This document shows positions 8,101 through 13,966 of a stretch of 17,359 bases of DNA, one piece after another. The notes beneath the pieces are model-generated. The model ran no database searches and was not told the origin of the DNA. It worked only from the letters and a program-made list of their open reading frames with translations. Every line of letters starts with the position of its first letter. Position 1 is the stretch's first letter. The DNA comes from Defluviitaleaceae bacterium (GTDB lineage Bacteria; Bacillota_A; Clostridia; Lachnospirales; WQUN01). Location: positions 1 to 17,359 of the forward strand of contig WREB01000003.1 in the NCBI GenBank assembly GCA_009779525.1, in the 5' to 3' direction. Made by a program: the position numbers and the translations under genes.

Positions 8101-9187
8101 TGTCAAGCTCCGCGAACCTGCGTATGACTCCCATCGCCATCTCCGCCGCGTTTTCCCTGCCTTCGTATCTCCAGCGGGTGCCGCCGGCGCCCGCCCAGCA
8201 TTGGAACGCCCATTTGGGCGCGAGTATGTGGCTTCCGGTGAGTTCGGTGTATGAGCCAAGCGCGTCAAGCGGCTTTGCCGGCCATACGTAGATATCCATC
8301 AGCGGCGCTTCCCACGCGAAGCAGTAGCGGTTGGCTTCGGTAAAGCCTATGTCGGCCGTGATCCTGTGCGTGACGTTTATGAACATCGAGTAGCCGGACG
8401 AAAAATGCGCGAGCGGTACGCTCTTGTACGTCGCGAAATTGTCCGACCACTTGTCGTCGATCCATATTTCAAATTGCTTGCCTCGCTGGTTGAAGTCGTC
8501 GTGGCGCTCGCCGAAGCCGTAGACGGCCTCGGTTTCGGTCAGGTCCCCGAAAACGGCCGCCTTCCGCACCGACCCGTCTCGGTCGAAATACAAAACTATG
8601 TCGCCAAGATTAATCGCCCAAAGGAGTTCTCCCCGCGCGTTTTTGACCGTGACTGAAAGGCTCGAATTGTCGATTTCGATCGTTTGGATTATGGCGGATG
8701 ATTGGAGGGTCCATCCAAATTCCGACTCGGAAACGGAGAGCCCAAAAACAGGCTTCCCGTATTCGAAGAAACCCTTTTTCTCAAGCCTCAAGCGCACGCA
8801 TTCGTCGGCAGGGACGGACAGGTACAGCTCAACCCGGCTGCCGCCCGCCAAACAATTGAGCACCGCTACGCCGCTTACGACCGAAACATCCGTTATTGAG
8901 GAAATTTGAAGGGGCGTCGCCGCGTTCCGTTCATAGCGCGCGGCCATGTCGGCAAGGATTATTCCGTCTATCGCGAGTTTTACGGCCGAAGTTTGATTGA
9001 TTGAATCGTCCCCCGCTTGCGGATCGGAGGCCGCGCCGGTTTCGGATTCGCCGGGTTCCGCTTCCCGGCTTTCGGTAAAATCCGCCGCAACCTCCGGCGC
9101 TTCGTCGCTTTTTTTGCCGCAGCAAACTAAAATTAACAGACCGAACGCAAGCGCGCATGTCGACATAATTATGTAAATTTTTTTCAT
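5135..9187 (-). CDS. Secreted lipoprotein GH31 alpha-glycosidase with C-terminal carbohydrate-binding-like modules and InlB-type repeat
   Basis: A 1350-residue protein. Its N-terminus is a lipoprotein-like signal (hydrophobic 4-21, then VCCG with Cys22/23; the lipobox is atypical) followed by an acidic linker. About 90-300 is the GH31 N-terminal beta-sandwich (VYGFGER, 'W.DDKWSDNFATYKSVP'). About 320-690 is the catalytic barrel with nucleophile candidate Asp460 in MVDFGES (YicI-like DFGE) and acid/base candidate Asp525 in QFGGDQPSSF, preceded by FSRSGCAGSQ. About 690-840 is the usual C-terminal beta region. Residues about 865-990, 1000-1137 and 1145-1275 look like three beta-sandwich binding modules ('DPGFEAWQ', 'WQLVQMTFT', 'VYFDDFRMWEF'). 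Residues 1282-1350 match a Listeria-Bacteroides repeat (HTVTFDSNGG, FAGWYKDADF, LFAKWE). Family members hydrolyse alpha-glucosides or alpha-xylosides; the substrate cannot be told. A promoter is seen at 9249-9277, and an AAGGGG ribosome binding site precedes the ATG at 9187. Confidence 0.9.
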   Translation of the reverse strand: MKKIYIIMSTCALAFGLLILVCCGKKSDEAPEVAADFTESREAEPGESETGAASDPQAGDDSINQTSAVKLAIDGIILADMAARYERNAATPLQISSITDVSVVSGVAVLNCLAGGSRVELYLSVPADECVRLRLEKKGFFEYGKPVFGLSVSESEFGWTLQSSAIIQTIEIDNSSLSVTVKNARGELLWAINLGDIVLYFDRDGSVRKAAVFGDLTETEAVYGFGERHDDFNQRGKQFEIWIDDKWSDNFATYKSVPLAHFSSGYSMFINVTHRITADIGFTEANRYCFAWEAPLMDIYVWPAKPLDALGSYTELTGSHILAPKWAFQCWAGAGGTRWRYEGRENAAEMAMGVIRRFAELDIPHSAIYVEDGFNSWSDDIWYADLFNMLEEEGHSVRPFLWTDMSPRRDTEPECPFVEQPSLTGSRYTDFTHPDAFAAWLDYYTPFIETGYGAFGTMVDFGESLGPASVLHDGRTGDEMHNLYPYYYNKTINEVFTELRGEDFVLFSRSGCAGSQSFACQFGGDQPSSFNGMREAMNALINISASGFSTWGSDIGGYIGQRDLDVYLRWMSFGAFSPLMRYHGQEMRGLGREPWYYENPEQTTETYKYYNWLRENMLDYVYGCAVEASFSGIPMVRSLPVAFPEDDSYYEIIAQYMFGPAMMVSPIIERSMTKNVVFPYDRWTDFFTGELAASTNCELEVYRELDEKAVYVRSGSVIPMNFAPSLKMGESMTRGSVGALYVTPPYVEAVSTRVWEQKGVFVDYALTPGQGGFTISASGDTNREYLLVYGVDAVSSVAVDGAEASDWYMDGNRAVVSVPPSWETISVKTEIAITAPAEIIKDQTARTGRNDANVPNAANVSGTNELIEKGYLGGDWEFDGGYVSAEFESRGYGAVTLVAGGGGGAKQEIRGLLPNTDYIAAVYVRSIDPGAAGLITITGHGGSEAVGKSSGGTDWELVVIEFTTGSSFLAATLSLSGENGSVCFDDCVVTDGSFNVNYIRDPGFEAWQFIGEAAAAANEPGAFNVSTGWVWQTIDDIFATARYTFSCWVKNYGGSQGTVEIFNCVDEERIKGESYTSRILPGKKIAKSEPGGGDWQLVQMTFTAMKTEPSGLPVAIRLVNASGVGAASFRDCSVTMDYNNYNSSQIINYADDYSDWLRGPNALYGGAAVAQDPDYVVDRRSRAIMAPPGGGGYIQFNKLNPATAYIVKAEIRGHGALKVSGFGGSDGEYVSVESDGDLYTTVAVVFKTGDFRRAKIEVYNVSGETVYFDDFRMWEFSPDATHTVTFDSNGGAETAAIEGVAPLSRIPAPAEPSKEGETFAGWYKDADFFRIWDFDCDMVTANVKLFAKWE

Positions 9188-9248
9188 ATAAACCGCCCCT
9201 TCGACAATTGTTTTGCGAAATCAAGTATCATCTGAAGTACCTTAACCG

Positions 9249-9277
9249 AATATAGCAAACCGCCTTGTGATAGTAAA
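9249..9277 (-). promoter_or_regulatory. Probable promoter of the GH31 gene
   Basis: Minus strand: -10 TATATT (9249-9254) and -35-like TTTACT (9272-9277, four of six consensus) with a 17-bp spacer, about 60 bp upstream of the start codon. The 11 bases TTTGCTATATT ending the spacer and covering the -10 are identical to those of the tRNA-Thr promoter. Confidence 0.55.
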
Positions 9278-9332
9278 GCGCCGGTCCGCGCGTTTATCGG
9301 ATCAGCTTAGCGTAATCCGCGCCCGCCAATGG

Positions 9333-9338
9333 TATAAT
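9333..9338 (+). promoter_or_regulatory. Possible -10 box of the ABC operon
   Basis: A perfect TATAAT lies 26 bases before the ATG of the ATPase gene and is followed by GGGAGAGG as ribosome binding site. No convincing -35 is found at 16-18 bp spacing, so this could be an activator-dependent or weak promoter, or chance. Confidence 0.4.
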
Positions 9339-9364
9339 TTCGCAAAACAAGGGAGAGGTGCCGT

Positions 9365-10270
9365 ATGGAGCCTGCGGCGCTGCGGACGGACAACTTGACG
9401 AAGAGGTACGGCGAGGCGTACGCGCTAAAAGATTTTTCGATCGCCGTGCGTCAAAACGAAGTATACGGCCTCGTCGGGCGCAACGGCGCGGGCAAAACGA
9501 CGTTTTTCAAATGCGTCGCGGGAGTCGCCGCGCCTCAGGCGGGCACGGTCGAGCTGTGCGGCGAGCCTCCAAACCGGCGCGCCGCGCGTAAGCGCATGGG
9601 GCTTATGATAAACCCGTCCTTTTTTTCATACCTCGGTCCTTACGAAAACTTAACTTATATGGCCCGCGTCAAGGGAGTCGGCGCCAAGGGCGAAGTCCGC
9701 CGCCTGCTTAGCCTTGTCGGGCTTGAAGGCGTGAGGAAACCATTCAAAGCGTTCTCGCTTGGAATGAAGCAGCGGCTGGGCATCGCCGGGGCGCTTTTGG
9801 GTTCGCCGCAGCTAGTCGCGCTGGATGAGCCGATTAACGGACTGGACCCAAAGGGGATCGTCGAAATCAGGGAACTGGTAAAAGAACTCCATGCGAACTT
9901 CGGCACAACTTTCGTCATATCGTCCCACATACTGAGCGAACTCGACTTGGTTGCGACGCGCTTCGGGTTTATCGAACAAGGCTCGCTTGTCGGCGAAATA
10001 ACGCGCGAAGAGCTCCACCGGCAAACCGGAAGCGTATTGGAAATAGAAGCCGGCGACATCAAAGCCGCGCTGTCCGCGCTCGAATCCATCGGGATTACCG
10101 GGGCGGAGGCAGCAAACGGACGGATAAGGCTGCGCGAGCAAATCGATCAGCCCCACCGGATCGCGCGCGCGCTGGTCGAGGCGGGCGTCGAGGTCCGCGA
10201 CTTGCACCGGAAGGAAACCATGCTGGAAGAATACTTCCTGCGGCTAATCGGGGGCGGCGCGAGTGATTAG
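9365..10270 (+). CDS. ABC transporter ATP-binding protein (BcrA/CcmA-like exporter type)
   Basis: A 301-residue nucleotide-binding subunit. Walker A is GRNGAGKTT (Lys44), the ABC signature is SLGMKQRL (131-138), Walker B is LVALDEP with Asp154 and Glu155, and the D-loop is NGLDP. The H-loop His188 is in ISSHILSELD. The C-terminal extension after about residue 215 is typical of BcrA-like drug or antimicrobial-peptide exporters. The start codon follows a GGGAGAGG ribosome binding site. Its stop overlaps the GTG start of the next gene by 8 bp, so the two subunits are translationally coupled and should form one transporter. The transported substrate is unknown. The YxeA-like gene downstream suggests a role in peptide-antibiotic or envelope-stress handling, by analogy with the Bacillus yxd/yxe locus. 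Confidence 0.93.
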   Translation: MEPAALRTDNLTKRYGEAYALKDFSIAVRQNEVYGLVGRNGAGKTTFFKCVAGVAAPQAGTVELCGEPPNRRAARKRMGLMINPSFFSYLGPYENLTYMARVKGVGAKGEVRRLLSLVGLEGVRKPFKAFSLGMKQRLGIAGALLGSPQLVALDEPINGLDPKGIVEIRELVKELHANFGTTFVISSHILSELDLVATRFGFIEQGSLVGEITREELHRQTGSVLEIEAGDIKAALSALESIGITGAEAANGRIRLREQIDQPHRIARALVEAGVEVRDLHRKETMLEEYFLRLIGGGASD

Positions 10271-10991
10271 GCTTATGCGCGGCGAGTTCTACAGGCTGCT
10301 TCGCAAAAAAAGCGCGTACGCATATTTCGGCGCGCTTGCCGCGGCATACTTCCTCGCCGCGTTCGTCCGGTCGGGCGGGTTCGGCGCAGAATCCGCGCTA
10401 AGGGACGCGTCAAATTTCTTCTTGTTCCTTCCGCCTGTCGCGGGCGGATTCGTATTCGCTTCGGTATATGTCGACGACTTAAACTCGAAAACCCTGACCG
10501 CGCTGGTCGGCGCCGGGGTGGGCAAGGCGCAAATAGTTTTAACGAAACTCGCCGTCGCTTTATGCTTAAACGCGGCCGTCTTCGTCCTTGCGCCGCTTTT
10601 CCATCTGGCCGCGTACGCGACGCTTGGGGCGGGGGCGGACGCGCAGGCCGCGGCGTCCGTTTTCATCGAGTCGTTAAGATATTTTTTGATGAGCGCCGCG
10701 TATTCGGCCATGTCCGGCGTCGTGGTCTACGGCCTGCAGCGCGCGACGTTCGCCGTCGCGGCTTATTTGCTGCTATCGTTCGGCGTTGTGGGCGGCCTTA
10801 TAGCCGCGGCGTTTCGCCAGTTCGCGCCCGGCCTTGCCGACTATTTAGTACCTGGCGTCGTAAACAAATTAATTTCCGCGATCGCCGAAGGGACGCCGGC
10901 GCTTATGCCGTTCGCCATATACGCGCTGTATTTGGCAGCGGCGGCCGCGGTCTCGGTCGCCGCGTTCGAAAAAAAGGAAATGGAGTTTTAG
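10263..10991 (+). CDS. ABC-2-type transporter permease subunit
   Basis: A 242-residue, very hydrophobic protein with about six predicted membrane segments (near 18-36, 52-70, 92-118, 136-156, 162-184 and 212-234). It starts with the cytoplasmic MRGEFYRLLRKKSAY motif common in permeases of this class. The GTG at 10263 overlaps the ATPase stop; an ATG at 10275 is an alternative start four codons later. It ends one base before the ATG of the YxeA-like gene. Membrane partner of the ATPase upstream. Sequence divergence in this class is high, so the call rests on hydrophobicity, size and position. Confidence 0.85.
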   Translation: MIRLMRGEFYRLLRKKSAYAYFGALAAAYFLAAFVRSGGFGAESALRDASNFFLFLPPVAGGFVFASVYVDDLNSKTLTALVGAGVGKAQIVLTKLAVALCLNAAVFVLAPLFHLAAYATLGAGADAQAAASVFIESLRYFLMSAAYSAMSGVVVYGLQRATFAVAAYLLLSFGVVGGLIAAAFRQFAPGLADYLVPGVVNKLISAIAEGTPALMPFAIYALYLAAAAAVSVAAFEKKEMEF

Positions 10992-10992
10992 G

Positions 10993-11403
10993 ATGAAACC
11001 GAAGGTTCTTTTTACCGCGCTTCTCGTCTGCGCCGCCGCGGCCGTCGTTGCGCTGGCTCTCTGGGGCAGGAATTATTACGCTAACCGCTACGTCGGCGCC
11101 GATTACTACGCGATGGTCCCGCTGGATTACGACGTCGCGCAAGTACAGATGCGTTCGATGAACGGCGAGCCTATCGGCGAAGGGGTCGCGTATTCGCTCA
11201 CCGCGTACGACGAAACCGGGAAGCCCAAAGAAGTATCCTTCACCGTCTACAGCCCCGAAAGCGGCCTTTCGCGGGGCGAAGTCCAGCCTATGCCAGGCGA
11301 ATTTTTATGGATAAGCGCGAGCAGCCAAATCGTCCTCAGATGGCGGCTGGCGGAAGCGGAATCGATTCCGCCCGCCGCGATGGAAAAAATCGGGGGGCGC
11401 TGA
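10993..11403 (+). CDS. YxeA-family (DUF1093-like) membrane-anchored or secreted protein
   Basis: A 136-residue protein with an N-terminal hydrophobic segment (about 5-24), which may be a signal peptide or single anchor, then a small extracytoplasmic domain. Motifs of the YxeA family are visible: YAMVPLDYDV, the core YSLTAYDETGKPKEVSFT and a C-terminal IPPAAMEKI. In Bacillus, yxeA sits with the YxdLM ABC transporter that responds to cationic peptides; here it likewise ends a BcrA-like ABC operon. GGAG at about 10983-10986 precedes the ATG, which lies one base after the permease stop. The family's molecular function is unknown, so I assign only an accessory role to the transporter. Confidence 0.72.
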   Translation: MKPKVLFTALLVCAAAAVVALALWGRNYYANRYVGADYYAMVPLDYDVAQVQMRSMNGEPIGEGVAYSLTAYDETGKPKEVSFTVYSPESGLSRGEVQPMPGEFLWISASSQIVLRWRLAEAESIPPAAMEKIGGR

Positions 11404-11410
11404 CCATTTG

Positions 11411-11461
11411 CCGCGCGCATGGCGAATTTCAACCATGCGTTTGCGCGGCGATTGCAAACGC
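11411..11461 (+). repeat. Two mutually exclusive hairpins after the ABC operon
   Basis: CCGCGCGCATGG (11411-11422) can pair with CCATGC plus GCGCGG (11433-11438 and 11443-11448, with a four-base bulge). GCGTTTGC (11437-11444) can instead pair perfectly with GCAAACGC (11454-11461). The two stems share bases. Neither is followed by a T tract, so a plain intrinsic terminator is unlikely. Confidence 0.45.
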
Positions 11462-11491
11462 CGCAACGGATGTGCGAAGTTAAGATCCGCG

Positions 11492-11513
11492 TATAATAAT
11501 GTTTTGCTTGACA
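11492..11513 (+). promoter_or_regulatory. Ambiguous promoter elements of the MFS leader
   Basis: A perfect TATAAT (11492-11497) lacks a good -35. A perfect TTGACA (11508-11513) lacks a good -10 at normal spacing (GCATAC about 19 bp downstream is the best). One of them probably starts the structured leader, but the sequence does not decide which. Confidence 0.35.
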
Positions 11514-11515
11514 CG

Positions 11516-11724
11516 CCGCGAGTTTCGTGCGAGCATACGCGGACCAAGAAGCGGGGAAGATCATGAACCGTAGCTTTAACGTCATCGGCATCATAATTAT
11601 TAGCGGCGCCGCCGTAAAGGGCGACGCTTCGCATAACCATGCCGATGGCTGAGTCATGATTTAAAGCGCTGGCTTTAAGGGGCTTCGTCGGCATACCGGC
11701 GAGGCCCCTTTATATTTTAGGAGG
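11516..11724 (+). promoter_or_regulatory. Candidate cis-regulatory leader RNA (attenuator or riboswitch) of the MFS transporter gene
   Basis: The stretch from the YxeA stop to the MFS start (about 330 bp) holds no convincing gene. Its downstream two-thirds can form nested and competing stems. CCGCG (11516-11520) pairs with CGCGG (11538-11542). CATCGGCAT (11583-11591) pairs perfectly with ATGCCGATG (11639-11647). GCTTTAA (11573-11579) pairs with TTAAAGC (11661-11667). ATCATGA (11560-11566) can pair with TCATGAT (11654-11660), as a pseudoknot if the previous stem is formed. A second GCTTTAA (11672-11678) and a second TCGGCAT (11688-11694, inside the terminator hairpin) can compete for the same central complements. 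This is a switch-like arrangement. I considered TPP, SAM, cobalamin, ZTP, THF, fluoride, c-di-GMP and T-box consensus elements and recognised none. A free-standing small RNA ending at the hairpin is the main alternative. Confidence 0.6.
11677..11718 (+). terminator. Terminator-like hairpin directly before the MFS ribosome binding site
   Basis: A 15-bp stem (11677-11691 with 11696-11710, two wobble pairs) with loop CATA begins AAGGGGC and ends GCCCCTT, then TATATTTT. The ribosome binding site AGGAGG (11719-11724) follows at once. The position fits a regulated terminator (attenuator) better than the end of the previous operon, whose last stop is 270 bp upstream. Confidence 0.72.
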
Positions 11725-11732
11725 TTTTGGAA

Positions 11733-12983
11733 ATGGAACAAAAACGTGGATTTGCGGTGGTCGCTGCTTCGATAGCGATACAGCTTACGCTAGGCACCGC
11801 GTACATCTGGAGCGTCTTCCAGACGGGCATCGCCAACAGCCTTTTTGGCGGCGACAACGCGGCCGCGGGCCTGACGTTTTCGCTGCTTCTCGCGATGCTT
11901 GCGGTCGGAAGCGTCGTGGGAGGGAAGCTGACGACCGTCTTCACGACGCGCAGGGTGGTTTTTTTCGGCGGGATCGTGCTGGGGCTTGGCTTCATGCTCG
12001 CTTCGCTTGCGAAGGCGGAGTACGCGTGGCTCCTTTGGCTGACCTACGGCGTGATGGGCGGGCTCGGCATGGGCTTCTCGTACTCGACCACGATCGCGTG
12101 CGCCCAAAAATGGTATCCCCACAAGAAGGGTTTCGTCACCGGGATTATCGTTTCGGCGATAGGGCTTGGAGGCGTGCTGTTCACCCCGATCGTCGAAAAG
12201 CTGATCGTCGTCTTCGGCGGCAGGGGCTTCGGCGAGCCCAAGACGTTTCTCGCGCTTGGCGCGTCGTTTCTCGTCGTCTGCGGGATAGGCAGCGCCTTCA
12301 TGAAAAACCCGCCCGAAGGGTACAAGGCGGGCCAGGCCGCCAGGGGCGGCGCTAAACTTGACATAAAAAGCCTTACTTCCTCTGAGATGCTTAAGACCCC
12401 GCAGTTTTACCTCGCGACATTCACGCTGATGCTGGCCTGCATGGGCGGGCTTATGATGATCGGCTTCGCCAAGCCCATCGCCGAGGCGAAGGGTCTCGCC
12501 GAGACCGCGACGGTCGGCGTGCTTGCGATTTCGCTCACCAATTCGATGGGAAGACTGCTTTGGGGGATGATTTCGGACAAGCTCGGCAGGATCAACACGA
12601 TACTGATTCTTTTGGCCGGCACCGCGCTTTTATCGCTTCTGGTAAACGCCGCCGCGGGCCCGCTCGTCTACGTGCTGATCGCGTTCATAGGGTTTTTCTA
12701 CGGCGGAATCATCGGAACGTTCCCGTCGCTTACCGCGGATTTGTTCGGGCCAAAGCACATGGCGACCAACTACGGGCTCGTGCTCCTGGGCTTCGGCTGC
12801 GGCGCGATAATTTCGTCGCAGATCGCGGGCTATTATAAGAACCTCGCGACCAAAAACATCGACCTGATGTTTCCGGCGTTCGTTATCGCGTCGTGCTGCG
12901 CGGCCGCGGGAATAATAATGATGCTGATCGTCAGGGCGATTGTTCGCGCGAAGAGGAAACCCGTCGGAACGCCCGCGGATTGA
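11733..12983 (+). CDS. MFS transporter, OFA (oxalate/formate antiporter) family
   Basis: A 416-residue integral membrane protein with about twelve membrane segments in two halves. OFA-family features are visible: the N-terminal GFAVVAASIAIQLTLGTAYIW segment, 'GGLGMGFSYSTTIACAQKWYPHKKG' (loop and helices 4-5), NSMGRLLWGMISDKLGR after helix 8 (the MFS-type loop motif repeated in the second half), and GPKHMATNYGLVLLGFG. The chosen ATG has AGGAGG eight bases upstream; a TTG six bases earlier sits too close to that site. Family members exchange oxalate/formate or carry other small carboxylates; the substrate here is unknown and there is no oxalate-degradation gene nearby. Expression is probably controlled by the structured leader and hairpin in front of it. 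The stop codon overlaps the next promoter. Confidence 0.9.
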   Translation: MEQKRGFAVVAASIAIQLTLGTAYIWSVFQTGIANSLFGGDNAAAGLTFSLLLAMLAVGSVVGGKLTTVFTTRRVVFFGGIVLGLGFMLASLAKAEYAWLLWLTYGVMGGLGMGFSYSTTIACAQKWYPHKKGFVTGIIVSAIGLGGVLFTPIVEKLIVVFGGRGFGEPKTFLALGASFLVVCGIGSAFMKNPPEGYKAGQAARGGAKLDIKSLTSSEMLKTPQFYLATFTLMLACMGGLMMIGFAKPIAEAKGLAETATVGVLAISLTNSMGRLLWGMISDKLGRINTILILLAGTALLSLLVNAAAGPLVYVLIAFIGFFYGGIIGTFPSLTADLFGPKHMATNYGLVLLGFGCGAIISSQIAGYYKNLATKNIDLMFPAFVIASCCAAAGIIMMLIVRAIVRAKRKPVGTPAD

Positions 12984-13007
12984 CCGAATCGATTTTAAAT
13001 ATATAAT
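12980..13007 (+). promoter_or_regulatory. Strong SigA-type promoter of the small-protein/purC operon
   Basis: -35 TTGACC (12980-12985) overlaps the MFS stop codon; the spacer is 16 bp and the -10 is a perfect TATAAT (13002-13007). Predicted transcription starts near 13014, about at the ribosome binding site, so the leader is nearly absent and no riboswitch can fit. Confidence 0.75.
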
Positions 13008-13030
13008 ACTGTCGAAGGGGGGCGGCCTGC

Positions 13031-13246
13031 ATGAAAAGGTTCGTGCCGCGCGACAAGTTGAGCAAGAAGGCGAGGAAGGAGCTTTACGGCAAGGAAAGGG
13101 GAAGCTGGGGCGGAGTGAATCCCGTGACAAAAATCCTCGAAAGCAAGAAGCTCTACGACCGCAAGAAAGCCCGGATGGCGTTTGACCGAAACGATCCGGG
13201 CTTTCGTCCTTATAGACCGAAAATAAACCATAGAGGAGCCGCATGA
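13031..13246 (+). CDS. Small basic conserved hypothetical protein
   Basis: A 71-residue, strongly basic protein (KRFVPRDKLSKKARKELYG, then GSWGGVNPVTK, then YDRKKAR) with no signal peptide or membrane segment. The 'FVP..KLSKKA...L...R..WG..NPVTR..' pattern recalls short uncharacterised proteins common in Clostridia. Function is unknown; the charge would suit binding to RNA, DNA or ribosomes, but this is a guess. An AAGGGGGG ribosome binding site stands eight bases before the ATG. It is the first gene after a strong promoter and overlaps purC by ATGA, so it is translationally coupled to that gene. Confidence 0.75.
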   Translation: MKRFVPRDKLSKKARKELYGKERGSWGGVNPVTKILESKKLYDRKKARMAFDRNDPGFRPYRPKINHRGAA

Positions 13247-13932
13247 CGCCGATGAAGCATATCTACGAGGGAAAGACGAAGACCGTTTACGAGCTGGAAA
13301 ACGGTAACTATCTGCTTAAGTTCAAGGACGACGCGACGGGGACCGACGGCGTGTTCGACCCGGGTTCGAACACCGTCGCGCTGTCGATCGAAGGCCTTGG
13401 CAAGGGCGGACTTAAACTTACGGCGCATTTTTTCGCGATGCTCGCCTCAAACGGGGTCAGGACGCATTTCGTGCGCGCCGACTTCGACGCCGCCGAAATG
13501 GAGGTGCTTCCCGCGACTTCCTTCGGCGACGGAGTCGAGGTCATCTGCCGCTTTAAGGCGGCGGGCAGCTTCGTCAGGCGGTACGGCGGCTACGCCGAAA
13601 CCGGAATGGAGCTTGACGCGCTAGTCGAGGTGACGCTTAAGGACGACGCGCGCGAGGACCCGCCGATAACCAAGGACACGCTTGCGATGCTCGGCATCCT
13701 TTCGAACGGCGAATACGAATCGCTTAAGGCGCAGACGCAAAAAATCAGCAGGCTGCTTAAGGCGGAGCTCGAGCGCTTCGGCTGCGACCTCTACGACCTT
13801 AAACTCGAGTTCGGGCGAAACGGCGGCGAGGTGATCTTAATCGACGAGATTTCCGCGGGCAACATGCGCGTCTTTAAAGACGGCAGAAGCCTCGAGCCGC
13901 TCGAACTTGCAAGTATCGTGACGGGCGGATGA
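13243..13932 (+). CDS. purC: SAICAR synthase (phosphoribosylaminoimidazole-succinocarboxamide synthase), short clostridial-type form
   Basis: A 229-residue cytoplasmic enzyme of de novo purine synthesis that joins CAIR and aspartate with ATP to give SAICAR. Recognisable motifs are YEGKTKTVYE (N-terminal nucleotide-binding hairpin), LLKFKDDATG, VICRFKAAGSFVRRYGGYAE, VEVTLKDDAREDPPI, DLKLEFGRNGG and LIDEISAGNMRV. The C-terminal motif ISAGNMRV differs from the usual ISPDTCR of Bacillus/E. coli PurC, but this version is, to my knowledge, seen in a short clostridial subgroup. The start overlaps the previous stop (ATGA) and has GAGGAG just upstream. No other purine gene is in the window, so purC stands apart from a pur operon. 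A lipoprotein gene follows 34 bp later without an obvious terminator. Confidence 0.92.
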   Translation: MTPMKHIYEGKTKTVYELENGNYLLKFKDDATGTDGVFDPGSNTVALSIEGLGKGGLKLTAHFFAMLASNGVRTHFVRADFDAAEMEVLPATSFGDGVEVICRFKAAGSFVRRYGGYAETGMELDALVEVTLKDDAREDPPITKDTLAMLGILSNGEYESLKAQTQKISRLLKAELERFGCDLYDLKLEFGRNGGEVILIDEISAGNMRVFKDGRSLEPLELASIVTGG

Positions 13933-13966
13933 CGTTAACTAACATAAATCGCAAGGGAGTTTTCAA

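Noticed and set aside
11247..11694. Two minus-strand reading frames through the MFS leader
   Set aside because: They run antisense into the YxeA-like gene and have biased composition; the plus-strand stem pairs explain the region better.
11516..11710. Known riboswitch classes (TPP, SAM, cobalamin, ZTP, THF, fluoride, c-di-GMP, T-box) or 6S, SRP or RNase P RNA
   Set aside because: Short look-alikes occur (GGCTGAG at 11648 as in TPP), but the partner motifs required by each class are missing.
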